This document shows positions 8,769-17,422 of a stretch of DNA of 64,000 nt, one piece after another. The stretch comes from Streptomyces sp. NBC_01304 (GTDB lineage Bacteria > Actinomycetota > Actinomycetes > Streptomycetales > Streptomycetaceae): contig NZ_CP109055.1 of NCBI RefSeq assembly GCF_035975855.1, positions 7,502,001 to 7,566,000 of the forward strand. The letters run 5' to 3'. Every line of letters begins with the position of its first letter. The first letter of the stretch is position 1. The translations under genes were made by a program, and so were the position numbers. The notes under the pieces were generated by a model that was not told the DNA's origin, did no database searches, and saw only the letters and a program-made list of their open reading frames with translations.

Positions 8769-9493
8769 TCGGGGCCAAGCAGATCCTGGTGTTGTGGGAC
8801 ATCGACCGAACACTGCTGTACGTCGGTGACATCGACCGGCAGGTGTATCGCGAGACCTTTGCCGAAGTCGTCGGCCGACCGGCCGAGCGCCTCCCGGCGC
8901 GCGGGACTGGTGTCACCATGCCCCTCGCGATCCGCGCACTACTCTTGGACAACGGCGTTCCCGAGAACGAGGTGCCTGAGCTGCTGCCGCGGATGGTGAA
9001 GCTGCTACCTGAGCGTCTCGCCGCTCATGCAGAAGCCCTTCGGAAGCAGGGAGTGCTCATGCCCGGAGCTGTGGTGGCGCTACAAGCAGTACACGAACAC
9101 CCCACTTGTGTTCCGACTGTCGTCACCGGCAACCTCAAGCCGAACGCGCTACAGAAGCTCGCAGCCTTTGATCTCGACGGCTACCTCGACGCTGAAATCG
9201 GTGGGTTCGCCTCCGATGATGACCACCGGCCCGCGCTCGTCGCCGTCGCACAGAAACGCGCTCAGGCCAAGCACGGCGCTGTCTTCACCCGCACGAATAC
9301 CGTGATCATCGGAGACTCCCTCGAGGACGTCCGAACGGGGCTCGAAGGCGGAGCCCTAGTCATCGGGATCGCCTCCGGGAAGACCACGACCGAAGAACTC
9401 AAAGAGGCGGGCGCGGACGCCGTCTTCGACAGCCTCAAGGACGAAGTGCGACTGTTGGCATTTATCAACTCCCTTACGGGTAAAGGGTGCTGA
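8765..9493 (+). CDS. HAD-superfamily hydrolase (phosphoglycolate phosphatase-like)
   Basis: A 242-residue protein with the four HAD motifs. Motif I is LWDIDRTLL with the catalytic Asp pair, motif II is VVTGN, motif III is probably a Lys in the segment before TNTVI, and motif IV is IGDSLEDV. The cap region between motifs I and II is helical, as in the phosphoglycolate phosphatase branch. It starts at a GTG overlapping the regulator's stop codon (GTGA), so the two are translationally coupled. A small-molecule phosphate ester is the expected substrate. It converges on the biosynthetic operon at 9569-18708 and could remove a phosphate protecting group, which is a guess. Confidence 0.82.
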   Translation: MIGAKQILVLWDIDRTLLYVGDIDRQVYRETFAEVVGRPAERLPARGTGVTMPLAIRALLLDNGVPENEVPELLPRMVKLLPERLAAHAEALRKQGVLMPGAVVALQAVHEHPTCVPTVVTGNLKPNALQKLAAFDLDGYLDAEIGGFASDDDHRPALVAVAQKRAQAKHGAVFTRTNTVIIGDSLEDVRTGLEGGALVIGIASGKTTTEELKEAGADAVFDSLKDEVRLLAFINSLTGKGC

Positions 9494-9568
9494 ACGAACG
9501 ATCGTGCTTGCGGATTGCTCCATTGCGGACCTGGAGCTGTCGATCTCCCTAGAGGAGACAGGTCACTG

Positions 9569-10645
9569 TCACGGTTCGGCCATCCAATCCTCGATGCCGC
9601 GAAGTGCCCGGGCGAGGACATCGTCGGGAGCTCCGGACGAACGGAGTGATGTACTGGCAAGTGCCCCCAGTTGCGCATCTGGCAGCGCCAGATGCGAGCG
9701 CGCGAGCTGATATTCCGTGAGCAGGCTGGTCCCCAGCAACAGCGGATCGTCGGAGCCCAGGGAGCAGCGCACCCCGGCCTCCAGGATGTGTGGCAGCGGA
9801 TGCTCTTCGAGGTGCTTGACGACTCCCAATGCGTAATTGGACGTCAGGCACACATCCAAGGTGATCTGTTCGTCGGCGAGGCGATCCAGAAGTGCGCGGT
9901 CTTCAATGGCGCGGACACCATGGGCAATTCGGTCCGGGGTCAGCACGTCGAGTGTGCTGGCCAGACTTGGTGGGCCCGAGAGTTCGCCTGAATGGGGCGC
10001 AATGATTAGGTCCGCGTCCCGGGCGATCGCGAAGGATTCTTTGAATGTGGCCGGCGAGTTGGCTGACTCATCTCCGGTGAGTCCGAAGGCCACTACGCCG
10101 CGGCCTGCGTATGCGGCGGCCAGTTGCGCGAGGCTGGTGGCTTGGCGAGGATCACGGTTGCGGCTGGCGCCGAGGGTGAGTCCGAAACCGACACCGAGGG
10201 GCTTTCCTGCCGCGAACCCAGTCTCCAGAACCAGATCGAGCACCTCCTCAGCCGAGCCGAGAAGGGGGGCATAGGTGGTTGGGTTGAAGTGGGGTTCGAT
10301 CCACACGGCCCCGGATGCCGCCGCGTCCTCGACAACTTCGCGTACGAGTCGGCGCAGATCGGTTTGCGTGCGGATCAACTTGACGATGGCTCGGTAGCAG
10401 TGCTGGAACTGGTCGAAGGAGCGGTAGTAGCCGAGCTGCGGAGTTGGCTCGCCGCGGGACTCCGCCAAGTCCGCGAAAGTCTGGGACCGCATGCCGCCTT
10501 CGAGATGGAGATGGAGATCAGCCTTGGGCAACCGCGCCAGGCAGCGGCCAGTCGCGGTGATCTTGCCGGAGGCTAAGGGGTTCTGGGCCAAGGCTGTGTC
10601 CTCGCGGGAAACGCGGTCAGTGGGCGGGGTGTCACAGGCGCTCAA
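9569..10645 (-). CDS. Adenosine deaminase-family metal-dependent hydrolase
   Basis: A 358-residue amidohydrolase of the adenosine/adenine deaminase family. Visible catalytic motifs in order are KADLHLHLEGG (metal-binding His pair), GLTGDES, IAPHSGE (His and Glu near the active site), DRIAHG, and LGSDDPLL (the metal-binding Asp pair). The gene is the last of a tightly packed operon and overlaps the nucleotide-sugar dehydrogenase gene by 14 nt. The family deaminates adenosine or related purines to the 6-oxo form. In this setting a nucleoside intermediate may be the substrate, or the enzyme may act in supply or detoxification. Substrate identity is not settled by sequence. Confidence 0.85.
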   Translation of the reverse strand: MSACDTPPTDRVSREDTALAQNPLASGKITATGRCLARLPKADLHLHLEGGMRSQTFADLAESRGEPTPQLGYYRSFDQFQHCYRAIVKLIRTQTDLRRLVREVVEDAAASGAVWIEPHFNPTTYAPLLGSAEEVLDLVLETGFAAGKPLGVGFGLTLGASRNRDPRQATSLAQLAAAYAGRGVVAFGLTGDESANSPATFKESFAIARDADLIIAPHSGELSGPPSLASTLDVLTPDRIAHGVRAIEDRALLDRLADEQITLDVCLTSNYALGVVKHLEEHPLPHILEAGVRCSLGSDDPLLLGTSLLTEYQLARSHLALPDAQLGALASTSLRSSGAPDDVLARALRGIEDWMAEP

Positions 10646-11912
10646 TGTTCGCGCCGCTCAGGCGAGCCCGGCAGTCCAGGGCGTGGGCCGCGTGTCGCTC
10701 GACGAGCTGGAGGTCGAATGCATCGTGATCGGTCAGCAGGACCACGGCGTCGGATGCCGCCAGGTTGGCCGCTGTGAGGTGGGCATGGTGAGCGTGTGCA
10801 TCCAGGTCGAAGGGTTCCTCGACATGAGGGTCGACCACCTGGATCTGCGCTCCCTGGGCGATCAGGAGCCGCGCGATGGTGAAGGCGGGAGAGTGCCGGG
10901 TATCGCCGGTGTTGGCCTTGTAGGCGAGGCCGAGGAGGAGGATTCGCGAGCCCTTGACCGGCAGGCCGCGGCGGTTGAGCGCCTCGGTCAGACGTTGTAC
11001 GACGTGGGCCGGCATTGAGGTGTTGATCTCGTCAGCCATTTCGACGAGGCGCAAGGCGCTGCCTGTCTGGCGCCGGACCTTCCAGGACAGGTAGGTGGGG
11101 TCGATCGGCAGGCAGTGTCCGCCGACACCGGGGCCTGGAGTGAAGCGCATGAAGCCAAAGGGCTTGGTCGCGGCGGCGTCCAGCGCCGCCCAGATGTCCG
11201 TGCCCAGTTGCCGGGCGTAGGTGGCGACTTCGTTGACCAGGGCGATGTTGACCTGGCGGAAGGTGTTCTCCAGGACCTTCGCCAGTTCGGCGTCGCGTAT
11301 GGAGGCGACTTCGACGACGGTGTCGACGAGGCTGGTGTAGAACGCGCTGATGGCTTCCAGAGAGGCTGTGTTGATCCCAGAGACGATCTTGGGTGTGTTC
11401 TGGAGGGTCCAGGTTCGGTTGCCGGGGTCGATGCGTTCCGGGCTGTAGCCCAGGTGGAAGTCCGTGCCCGCGGTGAGTCCAGACGCGGCCTCCAGTAAGG
11501 GTTTCAGGACGTCCTCGGTGGTTCCGGGGTAGGTGGTGGATTCGAGGACGATGATGCAGCCGGGCCGCATGTGCGGGGCGAGTATCTGGCCAGCGTGCTC
11601 AACCGCGGAGAGGTCTGGCACGCCGTCCCGCAGCGGAGTCGGCACCGCGATGACCGCGACGTCGAACCCGGCCAGGTCCCCCGGGCACGCCGTCGGCGTG
11701 TACCTGCCGCTGGTCAGGACGGCCGTGATCTGGTCCGCTGGCACGTCTGGACTCAATGGCTCTGCTGCCTGGAGCCGTTTCACGCGTCGGACGTCGGTAT
11801 CGAAACCCACGACACGGTGGCCGACCCGAGCTGCTTGGATGGCCAGAGGAAGGCCGACATAGCCTTGGCCGAGTATGACCGTGCGGCGCGGTCGGAGAAT
11901 CGCGTCAGCCAC
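10632..11912 (-). CDS. Nucleotide-sugar 6-dehydrogenase (UDP-Glc/GDP-Man dehydrogenase family)
   Basis: A 426-residue protein with the Rossmann NAD-binding signature ILGQGYVGLPLA at residues ~13-24. A central domain follows, then the catalytic cysteine segment PGVGGHCLPIDP and a C-terminal UDP-binding domain (LLLGLAYKANTGDTR). The family carries out two-step oxidation of a sugar C6 hydroxyl to a carboxylate using NAD+. The GHCLPIDP form resembles UDP-GlcNAc/ManNAc dehydrogenases more than UDP-glucose dehydrogenases. It sits 6 nt downstream of the NUDIX gene and overlaps the deaminase gene by 14 nt. It suggests that an activated uronic or aminouronic acid is an intermediate of this pathway. 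Confidence 0.9.
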   Translation of the reverse strand: MADAILRPRRTVILGQGYVGLPLAIQAARVGHRVVGFDTDVRRVKRLQAAEPLSPDVPADQITAVLTSGRYTPTACPGDLAGFDVAVIAVPTPLRDGVPDLSAVEHAGQILAPHMRPGCIIVLESTTYPGTTEDVLKPLLEAASGLTAGTDFHLGYSPERIDPGNRTWTLQNTPKIVSGINTASLEAISAFYTSLVDTVVEVASIRDAELAKVLENTFRQVNIALVNEVATYARQLGTDIWAALDAAATKPFGFMRFTPGPGVGGHCLPIDPTYLSWKVRRQTGSALRLVEMADEINTSMPAHVVQRLTEALNRRGLPVKGSRILLLGLAYKANTGDTRHSPAFTIARLLIAQGAQIQVVDPHVEEPFDLDAHAHHAHLTAANLAASDAVVLLTDHDAFDLQLVERHAAHALDCRARLSGANIERL

Positions 11913-11918
11913 TGGCGA

Positions 11919-12383
11919 TCACTCGACCGGCAGGGGCAGATCGGCGGCCAGCAGGCGCTCATGGAGTTCTCCGAGGGCCGTGCGGTTGCTGTCGAACCGC
12001 AGCACCTCCTGGGCTGCCTTGTAGTCCAACCACTGGACGGCGGTGTGCTCGTGGGAGATCTTGATCTCGATGTCTGTGAGGTCGGTGGCGAACGAGTGCT
12101 CCGGTACGACGTAGGTCCCGGCTGGCCAGCTGTCGCGATCGGCGAAGAACCGCGCTGGGACGCTGGCCGTGGTCTGCAGCGGGTACAGCGGGACCGGCCG
12201 GTCGAGGCCGAGCTCTTCACGGGCCTCACGTGCGGCGGCCTGCTGCGGGGTCTCGCCAGTCTCGCCGCCGCCGGCCACGGCCTGCCATACGTTCATGTCC
12301 TCGCGTCGCAGCACAGCGAACTCGATCTGTTCGCCGACTCGGCGGAACGGCACGACGAGGATCTGGAAGGGGGCTCGGGTCAT
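11919..12383 (-). CDS. NUDIX hydrolase (NudB-like)
   Basis: A 154-residue protein containing the NUDIX box GGETGETPQQAAAREAREEL around residues 39-58, which binds Mg2+ and a diphosphate. The C-terminal segment RFDSNRTALGEL resembles the dihydroneopterin-triphosphate pyrophosphatase branch. The ATG at 12383 is preceded by AAGGAG at 8 nt and overlaps the aminotransferase stop by ATGA. The upstream open frame to 12572 is out-of-frame aminotransferase sequence. It is a clear paralogue of the NUDIX gene at 24826. In this operon it may hydrolyse a nucleotide-sugar or nucleoside-triphosphate intermediate. Confidence 0.88.
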   Translation of the reverse strand: MTRAPFQILVVPFRRVGEQIEFAVLRREDMNVWQAVAGGGETGETPQQAAAREAREELGLDRPVPLYPLQTTASVPARFFADRDSWPAGTYVVPEHSFATDLTDIEIKISHEHTAVQWLDYKAAQEVLRFDSNRTALGELHERLLAADLPLPVE

Positions 12384-13675
12384 TGGGGGTACTCCTTGAC
12401 CAGTGATCGGATGAGACGCAGGGGGCGGGCGGGCCGGCGCTGTTCTTGGCGCAGTTGGTGACGGTTCTCGTGGATCTTCTCCACAGCGCGCACGACATCG
12501 GCGAGTTCCTTCGGTCCCTCGAGCAGCAATCCTGATCCGGCTGCCTGCCCGAGCAACACCAGCGTGGAACACGCCGCGCGTGCTTGCTCGGCTGAGACGG
12601 TCCGTGAGCTGGAGTAGTCGCGGTTGGTGATGTCGGCGTAGATCGGTTCATCGGGGCAGGCGATGAGGTCACGAGTGGAGACAGGTATGCCCTCTGCCCG
12701 CAGCGCGGCGCGGAAGGCCCCGGGTGAGATGCTGTTGGCCTCGTCGTTGAATGCTTCGCCGTCGAAGGTGAAGGCGAAGGAGAACCGGCCGTGCGCGGTG
12801 ACCCGCGGGTCGAGAGTCGCGGGCACGGGCGTCAGCCCGGGCAGACTGGACAGCGCCGATGCCAGGAATGCCGCGCCTTTCGCCTTCGCCGCCAGGTGGG
12901 GCTCCAGTCGTTTCAACTGGACGCGCAGGACAGCGGATTGGAATTCGCTGAGACGCAGGTTCCAGCCGAGTTCGGGGTGATGGGCGACCCCGCGAGGGCG
13001 GCCGTGATCTCGCAGGGAGGCGATGCGTGCGGCGAGTGCATCGTCATGTGTGACGACTGCCCCGCCTTCGCCTGCGGAGATGTTCTTGGTGCTGGCGAAG
13101 CTGAACACGCCGATCGTGCCCATGGACCCGGTCTGAGTACCGTTCCAGGTCGCACCGAGGGACTGGGCGCAGTCCTCGACGATCGGAATGCCGTACGTGC
13201 CGGCGACGTCGCCGAGGCTGTCCATGTCGGCCGGGTGACCACCAAGGTGAACGGCGACCACTACCTTCGTTCTCTCGCTGATCGCGGCCTTCAGCGAGGA
13301 GCCGGTGATCGTGTGGGTGGCGGGATCGGTGTCCACGAAGACCGGCACGCCCCCGAGCAGGGAGACCGCGGTGGCTGTTGCCAGGTAGGTCATCGCGGGG
13401 ACGATGACCTCGTCTCCTGGCCGTACGCCGAGGGCCTTGAGGGCGATCATCAGTCCGGCAGTGCCGTTGGCGACCACGACTGCATGGGGCACTTGCAGGT
13501 AGTCGGCGAGTTCCGTCTCGAAGGCTTCTCCTTGTGATCCGCTGTGGATGCCGCCCCATCGGCGGCTGTCCAGGGCTTCGGCCAGTGCGGCGAGTTCTGC
13601 CTGGTCGAACTGCGGCCATGCCCGGAAGGGGCGTGTGCGTAGGGGTGATCCACCGAGGAGTGCGAGAGCTGTCAT
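12380..13675 (-). CDS. DegT/DnrJ/EryC1/StrS-family PLP aminotransferase
   Basis: A 431-residue fold-type I PLP enzyme. NGTAGL (~70-75) is the phosphate-binding area, VEDCAQSLGA carries the Asp that contacts the pyridine nitrogen (~168), and FASTKNISAGEGG carries the Schiff-base Lys at ~197. The family transaminates keto-sugars or keto-cyclitols in antibiotic and polysaccharide pathways; some members make 3-amino-5-hydroxybenzoate. It overlaps the APH-like gene and the NUDIX gene by 4 nt each (ATGA). Its presence between a carbamoyltransferase and a nucleotide-sugar dehydrogenase supports an amino-sugar or aminocyclitol moiety. Confidence 0.92.
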   Translation of the reverse strand: MTALALLGGSPLRTRPFRAWPQFDQAELAALAEALDSRRWGGIHSGSQGEAFETELADYLQVPHAVVVANGTAGLMIALKALGVRPGDEVIVPAMTYLATATAVSLLGGVPVFVDTDPATHTITGSSLKAAISERTKVVVAVHLGGHPADMDSLGDVAGTYGIPIVEDCAQSLGATWNGTQTGSMGTIGVFSFASTKNISAGEGGAVVTHDDALAARIASLRDHGRPRGVAHHPELGWNLRLSEFQSAVLRVQLKRLEPHLAAKAKGAAFLASALSSLPGLTPVPATLDPRVTAHGRFSFAFTFDGEAFNDEANSISPGAFRAALRAEGIPVSTRDLIACPDEPIYADITNRDYSSSRTVSAEQARAACSTLVLLGQAAGSGLLLEGPKELADVVRAVEKIHENRHQLRQEQRRPARPLRLIRSLVKEYPQ

Positions 13676-14634
13676 GGCTGTACCTCTTTCGCGACCGTGC
13701 GCAGGAGGCCGCGATGTTCGGTGATCCAGATCAGTTGCTGGTGACGGGTATGGGCGAAGGCTGACATGTCGCGAACCTCGCCCTCGGGCGTAGTGAAGGT
13801 TCGGGTCTCGGCCGCTTGGACGGTGATGTACAGGTCGATCATGAGTGCGCGCTCCGCCGCAGGGATCGGCGTGATGGCTTGATAGGCGCTCAGATAGGAC
13901 CGGAATGTTGAGTCCAGCAGTGGGGCGGGCAGCTCAGGGCTGACGGAGGCAACGTAGGCCCGCATAACCTCGTAGGGGCGCGGGAAGCGGGAGACCTGGT
14001 CGAAGTCGATGAACAGTTGCTGCTCCGGGGTGAGGCTGGCGAGTACGTTGTCCGGACGCGCGTCACCGTGGACCCACCTTTTGGGCGCACTCGCCACCGC
14101 CTGCGCTCCGAGCCCGAACTCCGCAAGGATCCGCAGACGCCAGCTGACGATCTCGCGGAGGGCCTTGTCTTGAGTCTGTCGCAGAATGTGTTCCAGGCCT
14201 GCAGTGGGAGGGTCGGACAGCTCAAGGAAGTTCGTGTGTCGACCGCCGGGCCGGAAACTGTCCAAGCGGGTGTGCAGCGCGGCGAGTGCAGCGGCGAAGT
14301 CGGTGAGTCCGGGCGGCTGTGTCGCGTGGATGTACTCGGCGAGCATGTACGTGGCACCGTTGATCTCGGCGGTCAAGTGGCCGTCCGGTGACCGCCGCAG
14401 TTGCGGGGCCAGCCCGGCCAGGGCCGCGTGCTGGTGTGCCTGTGCCGCGAGGCGAGTGCGCGCGGTGTCGAAGCGTCTGCCGAACCGTTTGACGGCGAGC
14501 GGTCCTTGATCGGTTGGTACCACGGTGGTGACACCGACGTGTCCACCCGGCAGTGGCCGTGCGGGCCCGCTTGCCCGCAGCCCGTACTGGCGCAGGCACG
14601 CGGATAGCTCCTCCGCGCCCATGGTTGTCGTCAC
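13672..14634 (-). CDS. Aminoglycoside phosphotransferase-fold kinase
   Basis: A 320-residue protein of the APH/choline-kinase fold. WVHGDARPDNVL (residues ~187-198) is the catalytic-loop motif with Asp191, and LFIDFDQ (~207-213) carries the metal-binding Asp. The N-terminal ATP lobe has LAVKRF with the expected Lys. It starts at a GTG overlapping the carbamoyltransferase stop (GTGA) and overlaps the aminotransferase by ATGA. It may phosphorylate a pathway intermediate or give self-resistance by phosphorylating the product; sequence alone does not separate these. Confidence 0.88.
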   Translation of the reverse strand: MTTTMGAEELSACLRQYGLRASGPARPLPGGHVGVTTVVPTDQGPLAVKRFGRRFDTARTRLAAQAHQHAALAGLAPQLRRSPDGHLTAEINGATYMLAEYIHATQPPGLTDFAAALAALHTRLDSFRPGGRHTNFLELSDPPTAGLEHILRQTQDKALREIVSWRLRILAEFGLGAQAVASAPKRWVHGDARPDNVLASLTPEQQLFIDFDQVSRFPRPYEVMRAYVASVSPELPAPLLDSTFRSYLSAYQAITPIPAAERALMIDLYITVQAAETRTFTTPEGEVRDMSAFAHTRHQQLIWITEHRGLLRTVAKEVQP

Positions 14635-16325
14635 TTGGTGAGCACCCTGTTTCCCAGGACGAGCAGGTCAAGGCCCGAAGAGTAGAACGTACGGATCGCG
14701 TCTTGAGGGCTGCACACGATCGGCTCCTCGGCGAGGTTGAACGAGGTGTTGAGGACGGCACCGACGCCGGTGAGGTCACGGAATGCGGTGATCAGCCGGT
14801 GGAAGAGGGGGTTGGTGTCTGCGGTCACGGTTTGCGGCCGAGCGGTGCCGTCGATATGAACCGCGGCCGGGATGAGACTCCGTGCTTCGGTCCGTACGGG
14901 CAGGGTTCGCTCCATGAACGGCACGGCGGGTTCCGGGCCGAAGTAGGTGGCGAAGTCCTCGGCGAGTACGGCCGGCGCGAAGGGCCGCCATGTTTCACGG
15001 AACTTCACCGCATCGTTCACCTGGTCGCGCATTGCCGCGCTGCGAGGGTCGGCGAGGATCGATCGGTTACCTAGGGCTCGTTGGCCAAGCTCCATGCGGC
15101 CCTGGAACCAGCCAACGATCTTCCCGTCGGCTAGTGCACGCGCTGCGGCCTCTGCCGGATCGTCCAGGGCCGGAGCTCGTAGCTTGGCGCGTGACAGCGC
15201 CTCGTTGATGGAGGTCTGAGCGAAGGAAGGGCCGTAGTAGTTGTGCGTCATCGCGGGGCCGCGATCCGCGCCGAGCAGGACGCAATGGGTGTAGAGGGCC
15301 GCGCCGATCGAGGTGCCGCTGTCATCCGGGCAGCTGGAGATGTAGATCTCGTCGAAAGGGGTCGAGGACGTGATCTTGCCGTTGTAGACGGAGTTCATGA
15401 AACTCCCTCCGCCCAAGGCGACCCTTCTTTCTCCGGTCTGCTGATGCAGGTTCACGAGCAGGTACCGCAGTGCGTCCTCAAGCACGTGCTGGACAGCCGC
15501 GGCCACATCATGATGCCGACTGGTGATCGCCTCACCCGGCTGCCGTGCCGGGCCGAACCGGCGGACGAACGCCTCGCTGACTGCGCCACGCGAGGGACGA
15601 AGGTAGTAGCCGAAGTAGTTGAGGTCGACGCGGATTGTGCCGTCCTCGAAGTCGACGAGGTCGCGGAGCGACTTGTAGGCGGTTGAGTCGGGATCTCCGT
15701 AGGCGGCAAGCCCCATGACCTTCCACTCGTCGCGGTCGATCCGAAAGCCCAGGTACTGAGTGACCGCGCCGTACAGCAACCCCACCGAATGAGGGTAGGG
15801 AATGGTATCGATGGCGGCGAAAGCGTTGCGGTCCCCGATTGCGCTCAGCGCGGTGCAGTCCTCGCCCCGGCCGTCGACCGTCAGGATCGCAGCCGACTCG
15901 AAGGGAGAGAGGAAGAAGGCGTTCGCCGCGTGGGCGTCATGGTGGTAGACGTAGTCGATCTGCAGGGGCTTACCTGCGGTTTGCAGGATCTGCGTCGCGT
16001 GCCCTTGGTACGGCGCGTCCACCAGGGTGGCGAGGTTGTTTGGCACCGAGTAGAGCCCCTCGGGGTGCCAGCGGGCGCGCCCCGCGTGGCGACCGTCGGG
16101 CACGCTCAGGTCGATCGCCGGGTTCGTACTAACCGCGACCCGGTCCACGCCGCGCAGACCCTCGGGGACAGTCGATAGACAGTAGTCGATGGCGCGGGCG
16201 GGAAAGGCCCGCGTGTGCTTGCTCCGGGTGAAGCGTTCTTCGGCCGCAGCTGCCACGACCTGGCCGTCCTCGATCAGCGCGGCTGAGGAAATATGCAGAT
16301 CACTGGCGATACCGAGGATGCGCAT
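14631..16325 (-). CDS. O-carbamoyltransferase (NodU/CmcH/TobZ family)
   Basis: A 564-residue protein beginning MRILGIASD at ATG 16325, after GGGAG. The N-terminal Kae1-like domain has metal-binding HHDAHAA at ~128-134 and TVDGRGED. The C-terminal YrdC-like domain contains WFQGRMELGQRALGNRSI, highly characteristic of this family. Known members use carbamoyl phosphate and ATP through a carbamoyl-adenylate to O-carbamoylate sugars, cephems or aminoglycosides. The longer open frame upstream to 16523 belongs to the preceding gene in another frame. It starts 5 nt after the HPr-kinase-like gene. It indicates an O-carbamoyl group on the pathway product. Confidence 0.93.
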   Translation of the reverse strand: MRILGIASDLHISSAALIEDGQVVAAAAEERFTRSKHTRAFPARAIDYCLSTVPEGLRGVDRVAVSTNPAIDLSVPDGRHAGRARWHPEGLYSVPNNLATLVDAPYQGHATQILQTAGKPLQIDYVYHHDAHAANAFFLSPFESAAILTVDGRGEDCTALSAIGDRNAFAAIDTIPYPHSVGLLYGAVTQYLGFRIDRDEWKVMGLAAYGDPDSTAYKSLRDLVDFEDGTIRVDLNYFGYYLRPSRGAVSEAFVRRFGPARQPGEAITSRHHDVAAAVQHVLEDALRYLLVNLHQQTGERRVALGGGSFMNSVYNGKITSSTPFDEIYISSCPDDSGTSIGAALYTHCVLLGADRGPAMTHNYYGPSFAQTSINEALSRAKLRAPALDDPAEAAARALADGKIVGWFQGRMELGQRALGNRSILADPRSAAMRDQVNDAVKFRETWRPFAPAVLAEDFATYFGPEPAVPFMERTLPVRTEARSLIPAAVHIDGTARPQTVTADTNPLFHRLITAFRDLTGVGAVLNTSFNLAEEPIVCSPQDAIRTFYSSGLDLLVLGNRVLTK

Positions 16326-16330
16326 CTTTC

Positions 16331-17422
16331 TCACTCTCCCACTGCTGTGCGGTATATGAGGTCTTCGAGTAGGCGAACGGTCAGTGGGCCGGCGGCAGGT
16401 GGTTGGACCAGACGGTAGGTGGGAATCTGCGGAATCCGCAGTTCGGCCCGGGGCGCCAGGTCGGCCACAGCGGCCTGCTGCGGGAAGACCGCAGCCGGAT
16501 GGAGTAACAGGTTGCGGGCCCAAACCGCCCTAGATTCAGCTCTGTTGAGCTTCTCCAGGCGGGGTGTGACCGCTCGTGGATCGAGGTGCGGTTCGATGGC
16601 CATGCCGAGACGACACCGAGGTATCACCCCACTGTCGGAGGCGGCCGCTAACTCCTGCGGCCGCACCTGGAGACGGGTGCCCGGCTCGTACCGGGCCCCA
16701 AGGTCGCCGTACTGCTGCGACCATTTGCGCGTGAGGAACCTCCGCAGCGGGCCTTCGGCCAGAGCGAGCACGCTGCCCGCGCGGATCCCGACCTGGATGG
16801 GGAAGCCAAGCGCCACGGTGCGCTCGGATTCCTCCTCGGCGGGCAGCAGGGCGACCTTGTCGTTGCTGACCAGCGCCGTCCCCGGGTGCTCCAGGGCGTG
16901 CAGGAGCGTCGTCGTCTTACCGACCGTACGTGCTCCGACCAGTGCCACAGCCGTTCCCTGCAGTACGAAACACGCCGCGTGGAAGAACAGGTGTCCTCTC
17001 CCCAGCAGTTCACGCAGGACGAGCGCGCGCAGGATCCGGACCACCACCCGCATGGACTGGGGCCCGGAACCGGTCGGCGACAGGAGGTGGACTGCCGATT
17101 GCCCGTCATCCACGAGGCAGATCGTGTCTGGTGCCGTGGGCAGAACGGCTCGCCGCAGCGGCGGGGAGAGCCGTGCCTGATGGACCGAGTGCCACAGTTC
17201 CAGGGGTACCTCATGGACAAAGAGCCGTGCCTGGGCCGGGGACTGCTGAGGTCCGAAGTAGCCCTCCGTGTACCACCCGACGTAGTCGACGATCGGCGAC
17301 GGCGCGTAGATCTCGACCACGGCCTCTGCGACACCGACGTGTTCCCGCCGCAAGGCAGTGGTAGGACGGTGCACCCAGGAGTCGAGTTCCTCGCTCGACA
17401 AACTGCCCTGCACGCAGGTCAC
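16331..17422 (-). CDS. HPr kinase-like P-loop protein
   Basis: A 363-residue protein starting at GTG 17422, overlapping the radical SAM stop as GTGA. The P-loop LVGARTVGKTTTLLHAL at ~161-177 and the following SNDKVAL segment match the C-terminal catalytic region of HPr serine kinase-like proteins. The N-terminal ~150 residues are not recognisable. Homologues outside phosphotransferase regulation are found in natural-product clusters, for example beside lasso-peptide genes where such a kinase phosphorylates a peptide. Here it is coupled to a radical SAM gene, so a peptide or small molecule could be the acceptor. The open frame further upstream is out-of-frame radical SAM sequence. Confidence 0.7.
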   Translation of the reverse strand: MTCVQGSLSSEELDSWVHRPTTALRREHVGVAEAVVEIYAPSPIVDYVGWYTEGYFGPQQSPAQARLFVHEVPLELWHSVHQARLSPPLRRAVLPTAPDTICLVDDGQSAVHLLSPTGSGPQSMRVVVRILRALVLRELLGRGHLFFHAACFVLQGTAVALVGARTVGKTTTLLHALEHPGTALVSNDKVALLPAEEESERTVALGFPIQVGIRAGSVLALAEGPLRRFLTRKWSQQYGDLGARYEPGTRLQVRPQELAAASDSGVIPRCRLGMAIEPHLDPRAVTPRLEKLNRAESRAVWARNLLLHPAAVFPQQAAVADLAPRAELRIPQIPTYRLVQPPAAGPLTVRLLEDLIYRTAVGE